Shown in pieces: positions 8,966 through 18,102 of a stretch of DNA of 64,000 nt. The stretch is from Sutcliffiella horikoshii DSM 8719. Lineage in GTDB: Bacteria > Bacillota > Bacilli > Bacillales > Bacillaceae_I. The notes beneath the pieces are model-generated. The model did not search any database. It was not told where the DNA came from and worked only from the letters and a program-made list of their open reading frames with translations. Position 1 is the first letter of the stretch. Each line of letters opens with the position of its first letter. Position numbers and translations under genes: made by a program. The stretch is from the NCBI GenBank assembly GCA_001648575.1, contig LQXN01000055.1, positions 1-64,000 on the forward strand, given 5' to 3'.

Positions 8966-9061
8966 TTATTGTTCATTTGATTTTTTAGCATGCTTTGGTT
9001 CGTTACGGCGTTTTCTACCTTGCTTTTTTTGTTGCTTTTCTACTTGATTTTGCTCCTTCAT
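8966..9061 (-). CDS. Small basic protein, 31 residues
   Basis: A 31-codon frame starts with ATG at 9061, 7 bases after TTGGAGGTG, a strong ribosome site. It is rich in Lys, Gln and Arg (QQKKQGRKRRNEPKHAKK). It is followed at once by the terminator hairpin that has been split by element copy A. It lies just downstream of the spore protein gene but behind its own ribosome site. I do not recognise a family. Its size and charge resemble many small sporulation-associated proteins, but that is only a guess. Confidence 0.6.
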   Translation of the reverse strand: MKEQNQVEKQQKKQGRKRRNEPKHAKKSNEQ

Positions 9062-9087
9062 TAAAAAACACCTCCAAGTTCCGAGAA

Positions 9088-9115
9088 TAAAAGAAAGGTG
9101 GGGTTTCCCCCACCT
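9088..9115 (-). terminator. Terminator after the spore protein gene
   Basis: The stem AGGTGGGG / CCCCCACCT with a three-base loop is followed on the minus strand by TTTCTTTTA, 18 bases past the stop codon. Confidence 0.8.
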
Positions 9116-9132
9116 CGTAGCCATTATATATA

Positions 9133-9339
9133 TTATTTTTGGTAACCGCCACCGAAGCTTTGTTCAGCCATTTGAACTAAGCGTTTAGTGATTTCTCCAC
9201 CAACGGAACCGTTAGCGCGAGCAGTTGCATCAGGACCAAGTTGAACTCCGAATTCAGAAGCGATTTCGTATTTCATTTGATCAAGAGCTTGTTGTACACC
9301 AGGTACAAGCAATTGATTTGAGCTGCTGTTGTTTGCCAT
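9133..9339 (-). CDS. sspA: Alpha/beta-type small acid-soluble spore protein
   Basis: DNA-binding protein of the dormant spore core that protects DNA and is cut by the Gpr protease at germination. The 68 residues show the family pattern: a Gln/Asn/Ser-rich start, the conserved segment [20 protein letters not shown] and the C-terminal [10 protein letters not shown] helix. The Gpr recognition region is the [10 protein letters not shown] stretch. An AGGAGGTG ribosome site lies just upstream, and a sigma-G-like promoter is visible. By location it matches sspA, but alpha/beta SASP paralogues are nearly interchangeable in sequence. Confidence 0.95.
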   Translation of the reverse strand: MANNSSSNQLLVPGVQQALDQMKYEIASEFGVQLGPDATARANGSVGGEITKRLVQMAEQSFGGGYQK

Positions 9340-9362
9340 GTGTTTTCACCTCCTTGTGAATA

Positions 9363-9393
9363 TAGAATGTGTAAAAACACATGGCATCATTCA
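9363..9393 (-). promoter_or_regulatory. Sigma-G-like promoter of the spore protein gene
   Basis: On the minus strand TGAATG (9388-9393) and CATTCTA (9363-9369) are 18 bases apart, close to the forespore sigma-G consensus (TGAATA, CATACTA), and lie about 25 bases upstream of the start codon. This fits known forespore control of sspA-type genes. Confidence 0.7.
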
Positions 9394-9430
9394 TGTTTTA
9401 AAAATGGTAATTCTTCACAATGTGCAACTA

Positions 9431-10639
9431 TTAAAATAAATCATTGATAATACTGTCCTCTACTTTCTTTTTTCCTGATATATGCAATTTTTCGGTACGC
9501 TCCACTGCCTCTTCCACCATCTTATCAACATCAAAAAAGCTCTCATAGTAATTGATTTTTTCCTTTTTTGGCTTTGTCTTTGGCGCAGAAGGAGTGAAGA
9601 TGGTACAACAGTCCTCATAAGGCCTGTTGGATATTTCCAACGTATCAATCTTTCTTGCAATATCCATGATCTCGATTTTGTCCATGGTTATCAAGGGTCT
9701 AATGATAGGTGTGGAAGTGACCTCATTAATCGCTGACATACTCTGTAATGTTTGACTTGCTACCTGTCCAAGGCTCTCCCCTGTGATAATGGCAAGCCCT
9801 TGTTCTTTTTCACGGATTTTATCAGCAATCTTCAACATGAATCTCCTTGTAGAGGTCATGGTATAGTTTTCAGGCACCTGCTTTTGAATGGCAACCTGTA
9901 TTTCTGTAAATGGCACGATATGCAAATTGATTGAGTGGCCAAAGTGCGTAAGCCTTTCTGTAAGTTCCACCACTTTCTGTTTCGCACGTTCACTTGTATA
10001 AGGCGGGCTAAAGAAATGCACCACCTCCAGTGTAATTCCACGTTTCATGGACAAATAACCAGCTACAGGACTGTCAATGCCACCGGAAAGCATAAGCACC
10101 GCTGTGCCGCTTGTCCCGACAGGAAGCCCGCCTGCACCCTTAATATCTTTACAGGTAATATAGCTTGCTTCCTCCCTTACTTCCACTCTCACATTAATAT
10201 CAGGTTGTTTTACATTGACCGTTAAATCTTCTGTGTTTATCAATAGATGTGATCCGATCGCATGATTGAGACCATTTGTATCAAGCTCGAAATTCTTATA
10301 GGAACGTTTAGCCGTAACCTTGAATGTCTTCCCTTTATAAGGCAGTGCTTTAAGAGCAAACAAAGCCCCCTCTTTCATACTCTCGATTTCCGTTTTCGTT
10401 TTCACAGCCAGACTAAAAGACTGAATTCCAAAGATGCTTTGGAGGCGGTCTATAATCTGCTCATGCGGCTCGCCATTTAACTTGATGAACATTCTGTCTC
10501 TGCTCTTTTCAATCCGAACATCAGGAAAGTCTTTAATCTTTTCAAGAATATTAAAACTCAGACGTTGGACAAACTGCTTTCTGTTTCTTCCTTTGGTGGA
10601 CAATTCACCAAAGCGGATTAGTATATGATCATAATTCAT
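9431..10639 (-). CDS. thiI: tRNA 4-thiouridine synthase ThiI
   Basis: Adenylates and sulfurates uridine 8 of tRNA, with sulfur handed over by a cysteine desulfurase. It is 402 residues: an N-terminal ferredoxin-like region and THUMP domain (about 1-165), then a PP-loop ATPase with LSGGIDSPVAGY at about 184-195. It stops without the C-terminal rhodanese domain found in E. coli, the normal short Bacillus form. It starts 5 bases after the desulfurase stop codon, so the two are translationally close and work as a pair. Confidence 0.96.
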   Translation of the reverse strand: MNYDHILIRFGELSTKGRNRKQFVQRLSFNILEKIKDFPDVRIEKSRDRMFIKLNGEPHEQIIDRLQSIFGIQSFSLAVKTKTEIESMKEGALFALKALPYKGKTFKVTAKRSYKNFELDTNGLNHAIGSHLLINTEDLTVNVKQPDINVRVEVREEASYITCKDIKGAGGLPVGTSGTAVLMLSGGIDSPVAGYLSMKRGITLEVVHFFSPPYTSERAKQKVVELTERLTHFGHSINLHIVPFTEIQVAIQKQVPENYTMTSTRRFMLKIADKIREKEQGLAIITGESLGQVASQTLQSMSAINEVTSTPIIRPLITMDKIEIMDIARKIDTLEISNRPYEDCCTIFTPSAPKTKPKKEKINYYESFFDVDKMVEEAVERTEKLHISGKKKVEDSIINDLF

Positions 10640-10644
10640 GTTCT

Positions 10645-11781
10645 CTACCTCGTTACTTCTTTTATTGTAAAAATTGCATGATGCAGTTCGTTGAGGAAAG
10701 TTTGGAGTTCCGGTTTGGTGGTTTGATATGTCATACTGACTCTTATCGCACTTTCTGCCTTGGACCTCGAAACCCCCATTGCCATTAGTGTTTTACTTGG
10801 TGCTTTTCGTTTGGAAGAACAGGCGGAAGTCGTGGAGACGAATATTCCCTTCGTTCCTAGTGCATGCACCAACACTTCTGACTTGATCCCTGGCACAGAG
10901 AAATTGATGATGTGGGGAGCTGAATGCTGCTCCGGCGTATGCAAGAAAACACCATCCATTTTCATCAGTTCCTCCATGCAGAATTGTTTTAATGTCTCCA
11001 TTTGCAGTAGGCCCTGTTCACTTTTTTCAAGTGTCAATCTAAGTGCCTTGGTCATTGCGACGATTCCAGCTACATTCTCTGTTCCGGACCTAAGCGTCCA
11101 TTCCTGATTTCCTCCACTTAGGATAGGATGAAGTTTCACGCCATTCTTTGCAATCAGGATTCCATTTCCTTTCAGACCATGAAACTTATGGGCAGACAGG
11201 GAGCAAAGGTCGATGCTCTCCATATTTAATGGAACTTTGCCTATTCCTTGGATATGATCTACGTGAAATGTCACTTGGGGATAATCAGCAAGAAGTTGAC
11301 CGATTTCTTCCACAGGCTGCATGACTCCCGTTTCATTGTTTACATGCATGATGGAAACTAGAATCGTGTCCTTTCTGATAGCTTCCTCCACTTGCCCGGT
11401 TGTTATTTGTCCATCCTTATCTACCGGTAAAATAGTAACCGTGAACCCTTCTGCTTCTAGATCATTTATCGCATTAGTTACAGATGGGTGCTCGATTGCG
11501 GTTGTGATGATGTGGTTGCCAACAATCTTTTTGCTGAGTGCGCATCCTTTTATGGCAAGATTGTTACTCTCTGTTCCGCCAGATGTAAAAATAACTTCCT
11601 TATGGCTTACACTCAAAAGGGCAGCGATAGTTTCACGGGACCTGTGCAAAAGTTTCTCGGCCTCGCCACCCATAGAATGAATCGAGGACGGGTTCCCAAA
11701 GTAATTAGTAGAAACTGTCAGGAAAGAATCCAACACTTCTTTATATGGTTTTGTTGTTGCACTATTGTCTAAATAAATCAT
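10645..11781 (-). CDS. nifZ: Cysteine desulfurase (NifZ/IscS type) paired with ThiI
   Basis: PLP enzyme that takes sulfur from cysteine for tRNA thiolation. It is 378 residues from the ATG at 11781, chosen because GTGGAGGATG lies directly upstream and the protein then begins MIYLDNSATT like its relatives; an upstream in-frame start at 11820 lacks a ribosome site. The PLP lysine is Lys199 in SLSAHKFHG, and the catalytic cysteine is Cys321 in STTSACSSK. In B. subtilis the same pair is called nifZ-thiI. The IscS and NifS names are also used for this family. Confidence 0.94.
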   Translation of the reverse strand: MIYLDNSATTKPYKEVLDSFLTVSTNYFGNPSSIHSMGGEAEKLLHRSRETIAALLSVSHKEVIFTSGGTESNNLAIKGCALSKKIVGNHIITTAIEHPSVTNAINDLEAEGFTVTILPVDKDGQITTGQVEEAIRKDTILVSIMHVNNETGVMQPVEEIGQLLADYPQVTFHVDHIQGIGKVPLNMESIDLCSLSAHKFHGLKGNGILIAKNGVKLHPILSGGNQEWTLRSGTENVAGIVAMTKALRLTLEKSEQGLLQMETLKQFCMEELMKMDGVFLHTPEQHSAPHIINFSVPGIKSEVLVHALGTKGIFVSTTSACSSKRKAPSKTLMAMGVSRSKAESAIRVSMTYQTTKPELQTFLNELHHAIFTIKEVTR

Positions 11782-12159
11782 GTCATCCTCCACTTTTCCA
11801 TGAGGAATAGAATTCTTCAATATACATAGATAAATTTTTATTCTAAGCGAATATTAATGTTAGCATACTTTATATCCGTGGAAAAGATAAGCGTAGTTCA
11901 TCTTTGATAAAGGCTCTTTTCTCAAAGCTTGTTGCCATTCACTAGTAACCTTTAAATAGGCACGCAGTCTATTTCTTTCAGCAAGAAATTATAGGAAATC
12001 CACAATTTCTCCTTTCTAATCTTGTATAGACATGTTAAACTAATAAATGTTTTTCTAATATATCGAATTATTGAACTTTTAAGTTATTCGACAAATTTCA
12101 CCAAAATTATGATAGGATGAAAACGTATTCATTCATTTTCTCATCAGGAGGATCATTCA
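11782..12159. other. Intergenic region between the desulfurase and the transporter
   Basis: A 378-base gap between divergent genes. It contains one isolated end of the small GGCTCTTTTC element family (11907-11932, GGCTCTTTTCTCAAAGCTTGTTGCC) with no matching right end. AT-rich sequence follows with a weak promoter-like stretch near 12090-12115. I saw no T-box or other riboswitch here. Confidence 0.5.
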
Positions 12160-13492
12160 TGCAAAAAAAATATATACAAATAAGGATATTTTGGTATTGG
12201 GACTAATGCTTTTTGCCTTATTCCTTGGCGCAGGAAATATGATTTTCCCCCCTTTACTTGGACAGGCAGCCGGAGATAATGTCGGCGTGTCCGTCATTGG
12301 ATTCCTGATAACCGGAGTGGGATTACCGCTGCTAGGGGTAATGGCAATAGCGTACACTGGTGGAGATTTACAGACACTTGCCAATCGTGTAAACCCAATT
12401 TTCGGAATTATTTTTACTATCATTATGTATTTGGCAATCGGGCCATTTTTCGGCATCCCAAGAACTGGCACCGTTGCCTTTGAAATAGGAGCAACTCCAT
12501 TCATGCCGGAATCGGTAAACCCGCAAGGTTGGGCGTTGTTTCTTTTTACTGTTGTATTTTTTGCGATAACGTATTATTTAGCACTTAATCCTACAAAGCT
12601 TGTAGATAGGATAGGGAAAATATTGACTCCTATTTTATTGAGCGTTATAGGAATTCTTGTGGTGAAAAGTATTGTTACACCAATGGGGGGTATTGGAGCT
12701 CCAACGGAAAGTTACAGTAATTCCCCATTTTTTAAAGGGTTCCTTGAAGGATATCTGACGATGGATACCATTGCAGCTTTAGTTTTCGGAATTGTTGTAA
12801 TTTCTGCAATTAAAGATAAGGGGGTAACGGATAAAAAAACGATTACTTCCCTTTGCTTAAAGGCGGGCTTCATTGCCGCAACAGGTCTTACAATCGTCTA
12901 TGCAGGGCTTGCCTACCTTGGTGCAACAAGTCTTGATGCAATAGGGACAGCTGGAAACGGAGGCCAAATATTATCAGGGTCTGCGAACTTTCTATTTGGA
13001 TCAATCGGTGCAGTCATCCTTGGACTAGCCATCACTTTTGCTTGCTTGACTACATCTGTCGGGCTGGTTTCTGCAACAAGTAAATTCTTTTCTAAGATTA
13101 TGCCATCTGTTTCTTATAAAGTATTTGTAGCAATTCTGAGTGTTTTCAGTTTAATCGTATCAAATGTCGGTCTGGAGCAGTTGATTGCGTTCTCCCTACC
13201 AGTATTGATTATGATCTATCCATTGGCGATAGTATTGATTTTATTATCTTTCTATAGATGGAAAAATGAATCCTACGTTTATGGATTTGCTCTTCTTTTC
13301 ACTGGTGCCGTAAGCTTTGTGGACGGCTTGGCTATTGCAGAGATCCATATTACCTTCTTGCAGGATATCTTCAGTATTCTTCCATTATATAATGAAGGTG
13401 TAGGCTGGTTGGTACCTGCCATCATCGGTGCATTGATCGGAATGATCGTAGGTGCGCTGACTACGAAGCAATCGCATGAAAGCATTATTTAA
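12160..13492 (+). CDS. brnQ: Branched-chain amino acid:cation symporter, N-terminal frameshift
   Basis: Inner-membrane transporter for Leu, Ile and Val of the BrnQ/BraB family (LIVCS). About 440 residues with roughly twelve hydrophobic segments; the signature GLMLFALFLGAGNMIFPP sits at the start of helix 1. AGGAGG (12147-12152) positions translation at ATG 12160, but that frame stops after seven codons (MQKNIYK). Six A's instead of seven at 12164-12170 would join it to the main frame as MQKIYTNKDILVLGL. Otherwise the only open start is a TTG at 12191 with no ribosome site, losing part of the N-terminus. Either a homopolymer error or a real lesion. Confidence 0.88.
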
Positions 13493-13495
13493 ATA

Positions 13496-13678
13496 GGCTC
13501 TTTTCTCAAAGATTGTTGCTATTTATTTGTGAAAAGTCGGATATTGGACTTTTTACTGCTTTCATACTCTAAAAGGTGCAAGTATTTCTTAATTACAGCA
13601 GGGAAAAGAGCACGACAGTAAGAAAGATAACGGTTTATGTATCCATACGAAAAAGCAACAAAGTTTACGAAAAGAGCC
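13496..13678 (+). mobile_element. Small non-coding element, GGCTCTTTTC type, 183 bp
   Basis: Terminal inverted repeats: GGCTCTTTTC at the left and GAAAAGAGCC at the right, with a less perfect extension to GTTGC / GCAAC about 25 bases in. The 8-bp sequence TTTAAATA is present directly on both sides (13488-13495 and 13679-13686), a perfect target duplication, and the left copy includes the brnQ stop codon. No reading frame. Shorter or partial relatives lie at 5086-5190, 11907, 31576 and 61322-61461. Confidence 0.8.
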
Positions 13679-13689
13679 TTTAAATAAAA

Positions 13690-13730
13690 AACAGCCCGGA
13701 AAGTATTCTACTACTTTCCGGGCTGTTTTT
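13690..13730 (-). terminator. Terminator of the ezrA unit
   Basis: A near-perfect stem of AACAGCCCGGAAAGTA and its complement around a short loop, flanked by A-run and T-run so it may serve both the ezrA transcript and brnQ. Confidence 0.9.
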
Positions 13731-13737
13731 CTGCATT

Positions 13738-14046
13738 TTATTCATCATGTTCTTCAATAAGAGATAGCAGATGATCGATACCTATTCCATCTTTTCCGAT
13801 ATTCCAATCCTTCACCATTTCTTGAGTTATACCTTCATTGACTTTCATGATTAACTGCATATCCTCCTTCAGATTTTCTTCAGGAATCGCAGTTTTATCC
13901 TCTACTTGAGGTTTGACGAACACCACCGGTTCAGATCCTTTCTCCTTAAAGGTTGTGATGACAGCGGACCATGTAAATCCACCTACAATGAGGATAAGGG
14001 ATATTAGAGCATACGGTAGGTAATTAACAATTTTATCGTTTTTCAC
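13738..14046 (-). CDS. Small membrane-anchored protein of unknown function
   Basis: A 102-residue protein with one N-terminal membrane helix (about residues 9-28, YLPYALISLILIVGGFTW) and an acidic extracytoplasmic or cytoplasmic tail ending LLSLIEEHDE. It starts 4 bases after the ezrA stop codon and is followed by the terminator, so it is cotranscribed with ezrA. I do not recognise a family. The tight coupling to ezrA makes a role near the divisome possible but unproven. Confidence 0.75.
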   Translation of the reverse strand: MKNDKIVNYLPYALISLILIVGGFTWSAVITTFKEKGSEPVVFVKPQVEDKTAIPEENLKEDMQLIMKVNEGITQEMVKDWNIGKDGIGIDHLLSLIEEHDE

Positions 14047-14050
14047 CTGT

Positions 14051-15742
14051 TTAGCTCTCTTTTTCTAAAATCTTTTCTATTTTTTTCATGACGCCCGGTT
14101 CTACTTTTTCCAATGAAGTAGCAGCTTCATCTAATGCATTCTTATATTCATAATTTCGGAACAACTGCTCTGCTTCCACAAGGCTTTCATGTACAGAAGG
14201 ATTCTTGCTGCGGTATCTGTTCCCATATTGGATGACACTCTCTGCAAGATAAGCATGGTCTAAGATGTCCATCGCTTCTTCATGACATTTCTCAACACTT
14301 GTGACAGCTTGTTGGAGGATATTGTTGACTTCCACTATGTTCAGCGGTTTTTCCTCTAGCTTATCCATTACAGCTTTTAACTGATCATTTGCCAAAGATA
14401 AATCCTGATAGACAGTCTTAGGCAAGCCGGGGATATTGCTTTTTTCAATGGATCGTTTAACTTCGAACAGCATTTTTCTTAATGAGTTCAACTGATCTCT
14501 TGCAGCCATTTCGTCTTTTCTTAAGGCCATCAGGATATCTATGTATTGTTGATGGATTTCCTGCAGGGAATTTATCTGTTCGCATATATCCTCCAGCTCT
14601 TCTTTAAGAACGGTGAAAGCTACAGTCTGTTCCTTCAGGTGGCCGCTGAGCTTTTCATAACGATCATTGAGTGCGAGCATTGACTCTTCAATCTTGCGTT
14701 GAGTCTGGATATCTTCCTCTTGAAGTTGGTAGCTTTCCTGTACCACATATGTTTCCTGCTTGGTCTTTTCACTTGCAGATGATAAAGCAGACAGAATTGC
14801 TTCCACTGCGGGAAGTTCTTTTATAACGAAATGTTTGGCAAGAACTTCTTTCTCAATTTGATCGTATAAAACATCCATTTCAGTTTTAATGACTTCAATG
14901 CCTTCCTTAGCTTCCATAACTTTTGTTTCCAACAAAAGAATGGATGTCTGCTTCATTTTATCTTGTAGACTTGTCAGACTTTCTTCAAGGTTCACATGGT
15001 CAAGGATATATCCTTCAGCAAGCATCTCCTTGTATCCCGTCTCCACCTCAGCAAGTTGGCTTGGAATTACAGATTGGCATTCTATCAATAGACCTGGAAT
15101 GAATTCAATCTTCGCTTCGAGATCAGAAAGCTCCGTTTCCATTTTGATGATCATTTCTCGCGCAACCAAGTAGTTGCCATTTGAAATTGCCTCATTGAAG
15201 TCTACGAAAAGCTGCTCAATCTGTTCGAGTTCTTTTTCCAATAAAGGCGTAGTAGACCCATATTGATGGCTCTGATTTAATAGTTGCTTCTTTAAAGAAG
15301 CATACTTCTCTTCCAGTTTTTCATTCTGCTCCAGACTTTTTGCCTGACTGCCAATTAAATCTTCCAATTCATCATAGATAGATTTTATTTTCCGTTCGAT
15401 ATCACGCAGTTTGTCATCTGCCATGGATAGGATTTCTTTAGCTTTTTTAAAGCGATATTTATCTACATAATCCTCTGCATCGAAAAGGTATTCCTCGATG
15501 GACACAAGCTCTGTTGATAAAATATCATCCCATTGATATCTCCAGTTTTCAAATAACTCCTCTGTCTGGCCGGTCATATTCAAGTCTTTCACTTTGGATA
15601 GCTCTTCGGATACGGGTTTGTTCATGATGGAAACCTTCCACGTTTCCAGTCGATCCACTTCCTCGTAAATCTTTTTCCTTCTTAAAAAACTGACGCTGAT
15701 AAATATAACTACTAGTGCTAAAATCCCGATAATTATTTCCAT
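14051..15742 (-). CDS. ezrA: Septation ring formation regulator EzrA
   Basis: Membrane protein that limits Z-ring formation to midcell and links FtsZ to wall synthesis. It is 563 residues, the usual length, with a short N-terminal helix (about 3-22) and then almost continuous coiled coil or spectrin-like helical repeats to the C-terminus. The C-terminal NYEYKNALDEAATSLEKVEPG segment contains the conserved EzrA patch. AAGGGGA precedes the ATG. First gene of a two-gene unit with the small membrane protein downstream. Confidence 0.95.
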   Translation of the reverse strand: MEIIIGILALVVIFISVSFLRRKKIYEEVDRLETWKVSIMNKPVSEELSKVKDLNMTGQTEELFENWRYQWDDILSTELVSIEEYLFDAEDYVDKYRFKKAKEILSMADDKLRDIERKIKSIYDELEDLIGSQAKSLEQNEKLEEKYASLKKQLLNQSHQYGSTTPLLEKELEQIEQLFVDFNEAISNGNYLVAREMIIKMETELSDLEAKIEFIPGLLIECQSVIPSQLAEVETGYKEMLAEGYILDHVNLEESLTSLQDKMKQTSILLLETKVMEAKEGIEVIKTEMDVLYDQIEKEVLAKHFVIKELPAVEAILSALSSASEKTKQETYVVQESYQLQEEDIQTQRKIEESMLALNDRYEKLSGHLKEQTVAFTVLKEELEDICEQINSLQEIHQQYIDILMALRKDEMAARDQLNSLRKMLFEVKRSIEKSNIPGLPKTVYQDLSLANDQLKAVMDKLEEKPLNIVEVNNILQQAVTSVEKCHEEAMDILDHAYLAESVIQYGNRYRSKNPSVHESLVEAEQLFRNYEYKNALDEAATSLEKVEPGVMKKIEKILEKES

Positions 15743-15983
15743 GCCTAGTCCCCTTCTACCCGGATGGTGTTATCCAATCTTCTATGTTTATAATAATTCG
15801 AATGAAAAAATCGCTATTCTTCCGTTGTAGCAATTATGTATTAAAAATGGGTGTATGGGTCGATATGTATATCTGCCCCATTTTATTTATATTTGAATGC
15901 TTTTATGATACCATGTAAACGACATTTTTTGACCAATATTTTTAAATTTTTTACATATTTCTTCTAGTATCGGAGGGTTTTTC

Positions 15984-16790
15984 TTGATAATCGACAAACA
16001 TATACATTCTCCCTATTGTCCGCATGGTAGCACAGATAGTTTAGATAAGTATATTAATCAAGCTTTAGGACTTAAATATCAAGAAATTACATTTACAGAA
16101 CATGCGCCATTGCCACAGGGTTTCGATGATCCTGCACCAGATAAAGATAGTGCCATGGAATGGGCAGACCTCCCCTCTTATTTAAATGAAATACAGAAAT
16201 TGAAATCATATTATTCTAAGAGTATAAAAATAAATATCGGTCTTGAAGTCGATTATATCGATGGGTTTGAGACAGAGACTATGGAACTTCTTAATGAAGT
16301 CGGACCTTCCTTGGATGACAGCATATTATCTGTTCATTTTCTGAAGAAAGAGGGAAGATATTATTGCTTGGATTTCAGTGAAGAAGAGTTCGAACGGATG
16401 ATGGGAATTTTCGGGGGCCTCCACTCTGTTTATGAAAGCTATTTTTCCACCCTTATAAAATCCATTGAAAGTGATCTGGGCAAATATAAACCCCGCCGAA
16501 TCGGACATATCACTCTAGTGGAGAAATTCAAGAAAAAGTTTCCTCACTCCACTCCGATACTGGAATATACAAACCCGATCCTTGATGCAATCGCCGCTAA
16601 GGGATATGAGTTAGATTACAACGGTGCTGGATTTGTCAAACCCTTATGTGGGGACTCTTACCCTCCAGCACACATCGCAAAAGAAGCCCACAAAAGAAAA
16701 ATCCCATTAATCTATGGGTCTGATGCCCATACAGCAAAGGGATTAGCGCAAGGCTATGAATTTATGGATAAAAATCTATTTAAGAAATAG
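15984..16790 (+). CDS. hisJ: Histidinol-phosphatase, PHP family
   Basis: Removes phosphate from histidinol phosphate in histidine synthesis. It is 268 residues with PHP metal motifs: DKHIHSPYCPHG at the N-terminus, TFTEHAP near 36, EVDYIDG near 90, RRIGHITL near 172 and YGSDAH near 247. Translation begins at TTG 15984 behind CGGAGGG; no ATG fits. The location between ezrA and refZ matches B. subtilis hisJ (ytvP), far from the main his operon. Its 3' end converges on refZ with only 15 bases between. Confidence 0.93.
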   Translation: MIIDKHIHSPYCPHGSTDSLDKYINQALGLKYQEITFTEHAPLPQGFDDPAPDKDSAMEWADLPSYLNEIQKLKSYYSKSIKINIGLEVDYIDGFETETMELLNEVGPSLDDSILSVHFLKKEGRYYCLDFSEEEFERMMGIFGGLHSVYESYFSTLIKSIESDLGKYKPRRIGHITLVEKFKKKFPHSTPILEYTNPILDAIAAKGYELDYNGAGFVKPLCGDSYPPAHIAKEAHKRKIPLIYGSDAHTAKGLAQGYEFMDKNLFKK

Positions 16791-16805
16791 GATTGTTGCT
16801 AGAGG

Positions 16806-17438
16806 CTATAAAGCTATTCTGTCAAGCTTTGGTTTAGTAAAGATCGACTGTTCCAGCCATTGCACAATCACTTTCTCATACTGATCAATGGCTGATGTCT
16901 CGTAAGGCATGATATGCCATACTTCCGCTAAATACTGGGACTGGAGAAAGGGAGTGCTGATCATGCTCTTCAATTGCATGACAGCCAATAACACAGAGGG
17001 AACGATAAACTCCTTTGCTTTATGCCCTTTTTCCAGAATCGCTTTATAATAGTACTTTTCCTTAGTAAGATAAGTTGACATAATCTCCCTGACAAGCATC
17101 GTATCCAATGTGACCTCACGATAGACATACCGTGCAAGCTGACGGTTCTCCCTATGAAACTTCATTGTTTTCTCCACACATTCCAAGATGCATTCTTTAG
17201 CTGAAATGGCCGGCATCCTCTTATAAACGTTTTCTAAAATAGTTACATATTGGTCAAAGAAGCTCGAAAGAAGATGTTCATGCAGTCCTGCTTTATTCTC
17301 AAAATAATATGAAATATGCCCCACATTGACATTCGCCTTTTTTGACAGTTCCCTGATCGAGGTTCCATCATAACCTTTTGTCGTGAAAAGAATAATCGCT
17401 GCGTCAATAATCCTTTGCTTTGTCTTTTCCATCTTCAT
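16806..17438 (-). CDS. refZ: TetR-family regulator RefZ
   Basis: DNA-binding protein that in B. subtilis acts on the Z-ring and on chromosome capture at the start of sporulation by binding motifs near the origin. It is 210 residues with an N-terminal TetR helix-turn-helix (about 5-50, GTSIRELSKKANVNVGHISY), followed by the helical regulatory domain. Identification rests on the TetR fold and the location between hisJ and ytsP. A bare TetR hit elsewhere would not justify the name. Confidence 0.9.
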   Translation of the reverse strand: MKMEKTKQRIIDAAIILFTTKGYDGTSIRELSKKANVNVGHISYYFENKAGLHEHLLSSFFDQYVTILENVYKRMPAISAKECILECVEKTMKFHRENRQLARYVYREVTLDTMLVREIMSTYLTKEKYYYKAILEKGHKAKEFIVPSVLLAVMQLKSMISTPFLQSQYLAEVWHIMPYETSAIDQYEKVIVQWLEQSIFTKPKLDRIAL

Positions 17439-17585
17439 TCACCCTTTCTGGTGATTTCGAATCTTAATTATTGATTTCGTGAAGATGAACGTATATCCTT
17501 TTATTAAATGTCGACAACTTCAATTGGTATTCTGTATAAATAGTTGTTTTTCCACAATAAGTTCTGAAAATGCGAGGGGATTATG

Positions 17586-18074
17586 ATGTTTCAAGTCGAA
17601 AATTACAAAGGAACTCGAGAAGAAAATTACGAGCTTGTCCTCAAACAGCTGCAAGCATTAATTGCCGATGAACCAAATTTCATCGCCAACCTTTCCAATG
17701 CTTCTTCTTTATTAAATGTCTTTTTAGAAAATACAAACTGGGTAGGCTTCTACCTGACCGATGAAACCAAGCAAGACATGCTGGTACTTGGTCCATTCCA
17801 AGGTCTCCCTGCATGTGTAAGAATTCCGTTCGGTCGTGGAGTTTGCGGAACTGCCGCTTCGACTCAAGAAACACAGCTCATTGCAGATGTGCATGCATTT
17901 CCTGGTCATATCGCATGTGACGCCGCTTCACAATCTGAAATCGTCGTTCCAATGGTGGTGGATGGTAAGGTGATAGGGGTATTGGATATCGATAGTCCAA
18001 TCAAGGATCGTTTTGACGAAATGGACAAGGTGTACCTAGAGAAATTTGTTGCCATATTGCTTGCTGAAGCATGA
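17586..18074 (+). CDS. ytsP: Free methionine-(R)-sulfoxide reductase (GAF domain)
   Basis: Repairs free methionine R-sulfoxide in the cytoplasm. A 162-residue single GAF domain with the three catalytic-type cysteines in LPACVRIPFGRGVCGTAA and GHIACDAASQSEI. Two ATGs are adjacent; the second (17586) is better placed behind GAGGGGA, and family members begin MF. The gene ends in a terminator hairpin that has been split by element copy B, so its message now carries that element in the 3' untranslated region. Confidence 0.93.
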   Translation: MFQVENYKGTREENYELVLKQLQALIADEPNFIANLSNASSLLNVFLENTNWVGFYLTDETKQDMLVLGPFQGLPACVRIPFGRGVCGTAASTQETQLIADVHAFPGHIACDAASQSEIVVPMVVDGKVIGVLDIDSPIKDRFDEMDKVYLEKFVAILLAEA

Positions 18075-18102
18075 AAAAAGCGCGTTCAGAGTACGGCGCT
18101 TT

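Noticed and set aside
8608-9047. Open frames of 64-98 codons across the repeat at 8.7 kb (and similar ones at 18.0, 42.9, 45.9 and 62.7 kb)
   Set aside because: They translate the non-coding element itself, appear in several frames in every copy, and lack ribosome sites.
12085-12115. CodY-box-like sequence upstream of brnQ
   Set aside because: AAATTTCACCAAAATT has an extra base relative to the consensus, and AT-rich chance matches are frequent.
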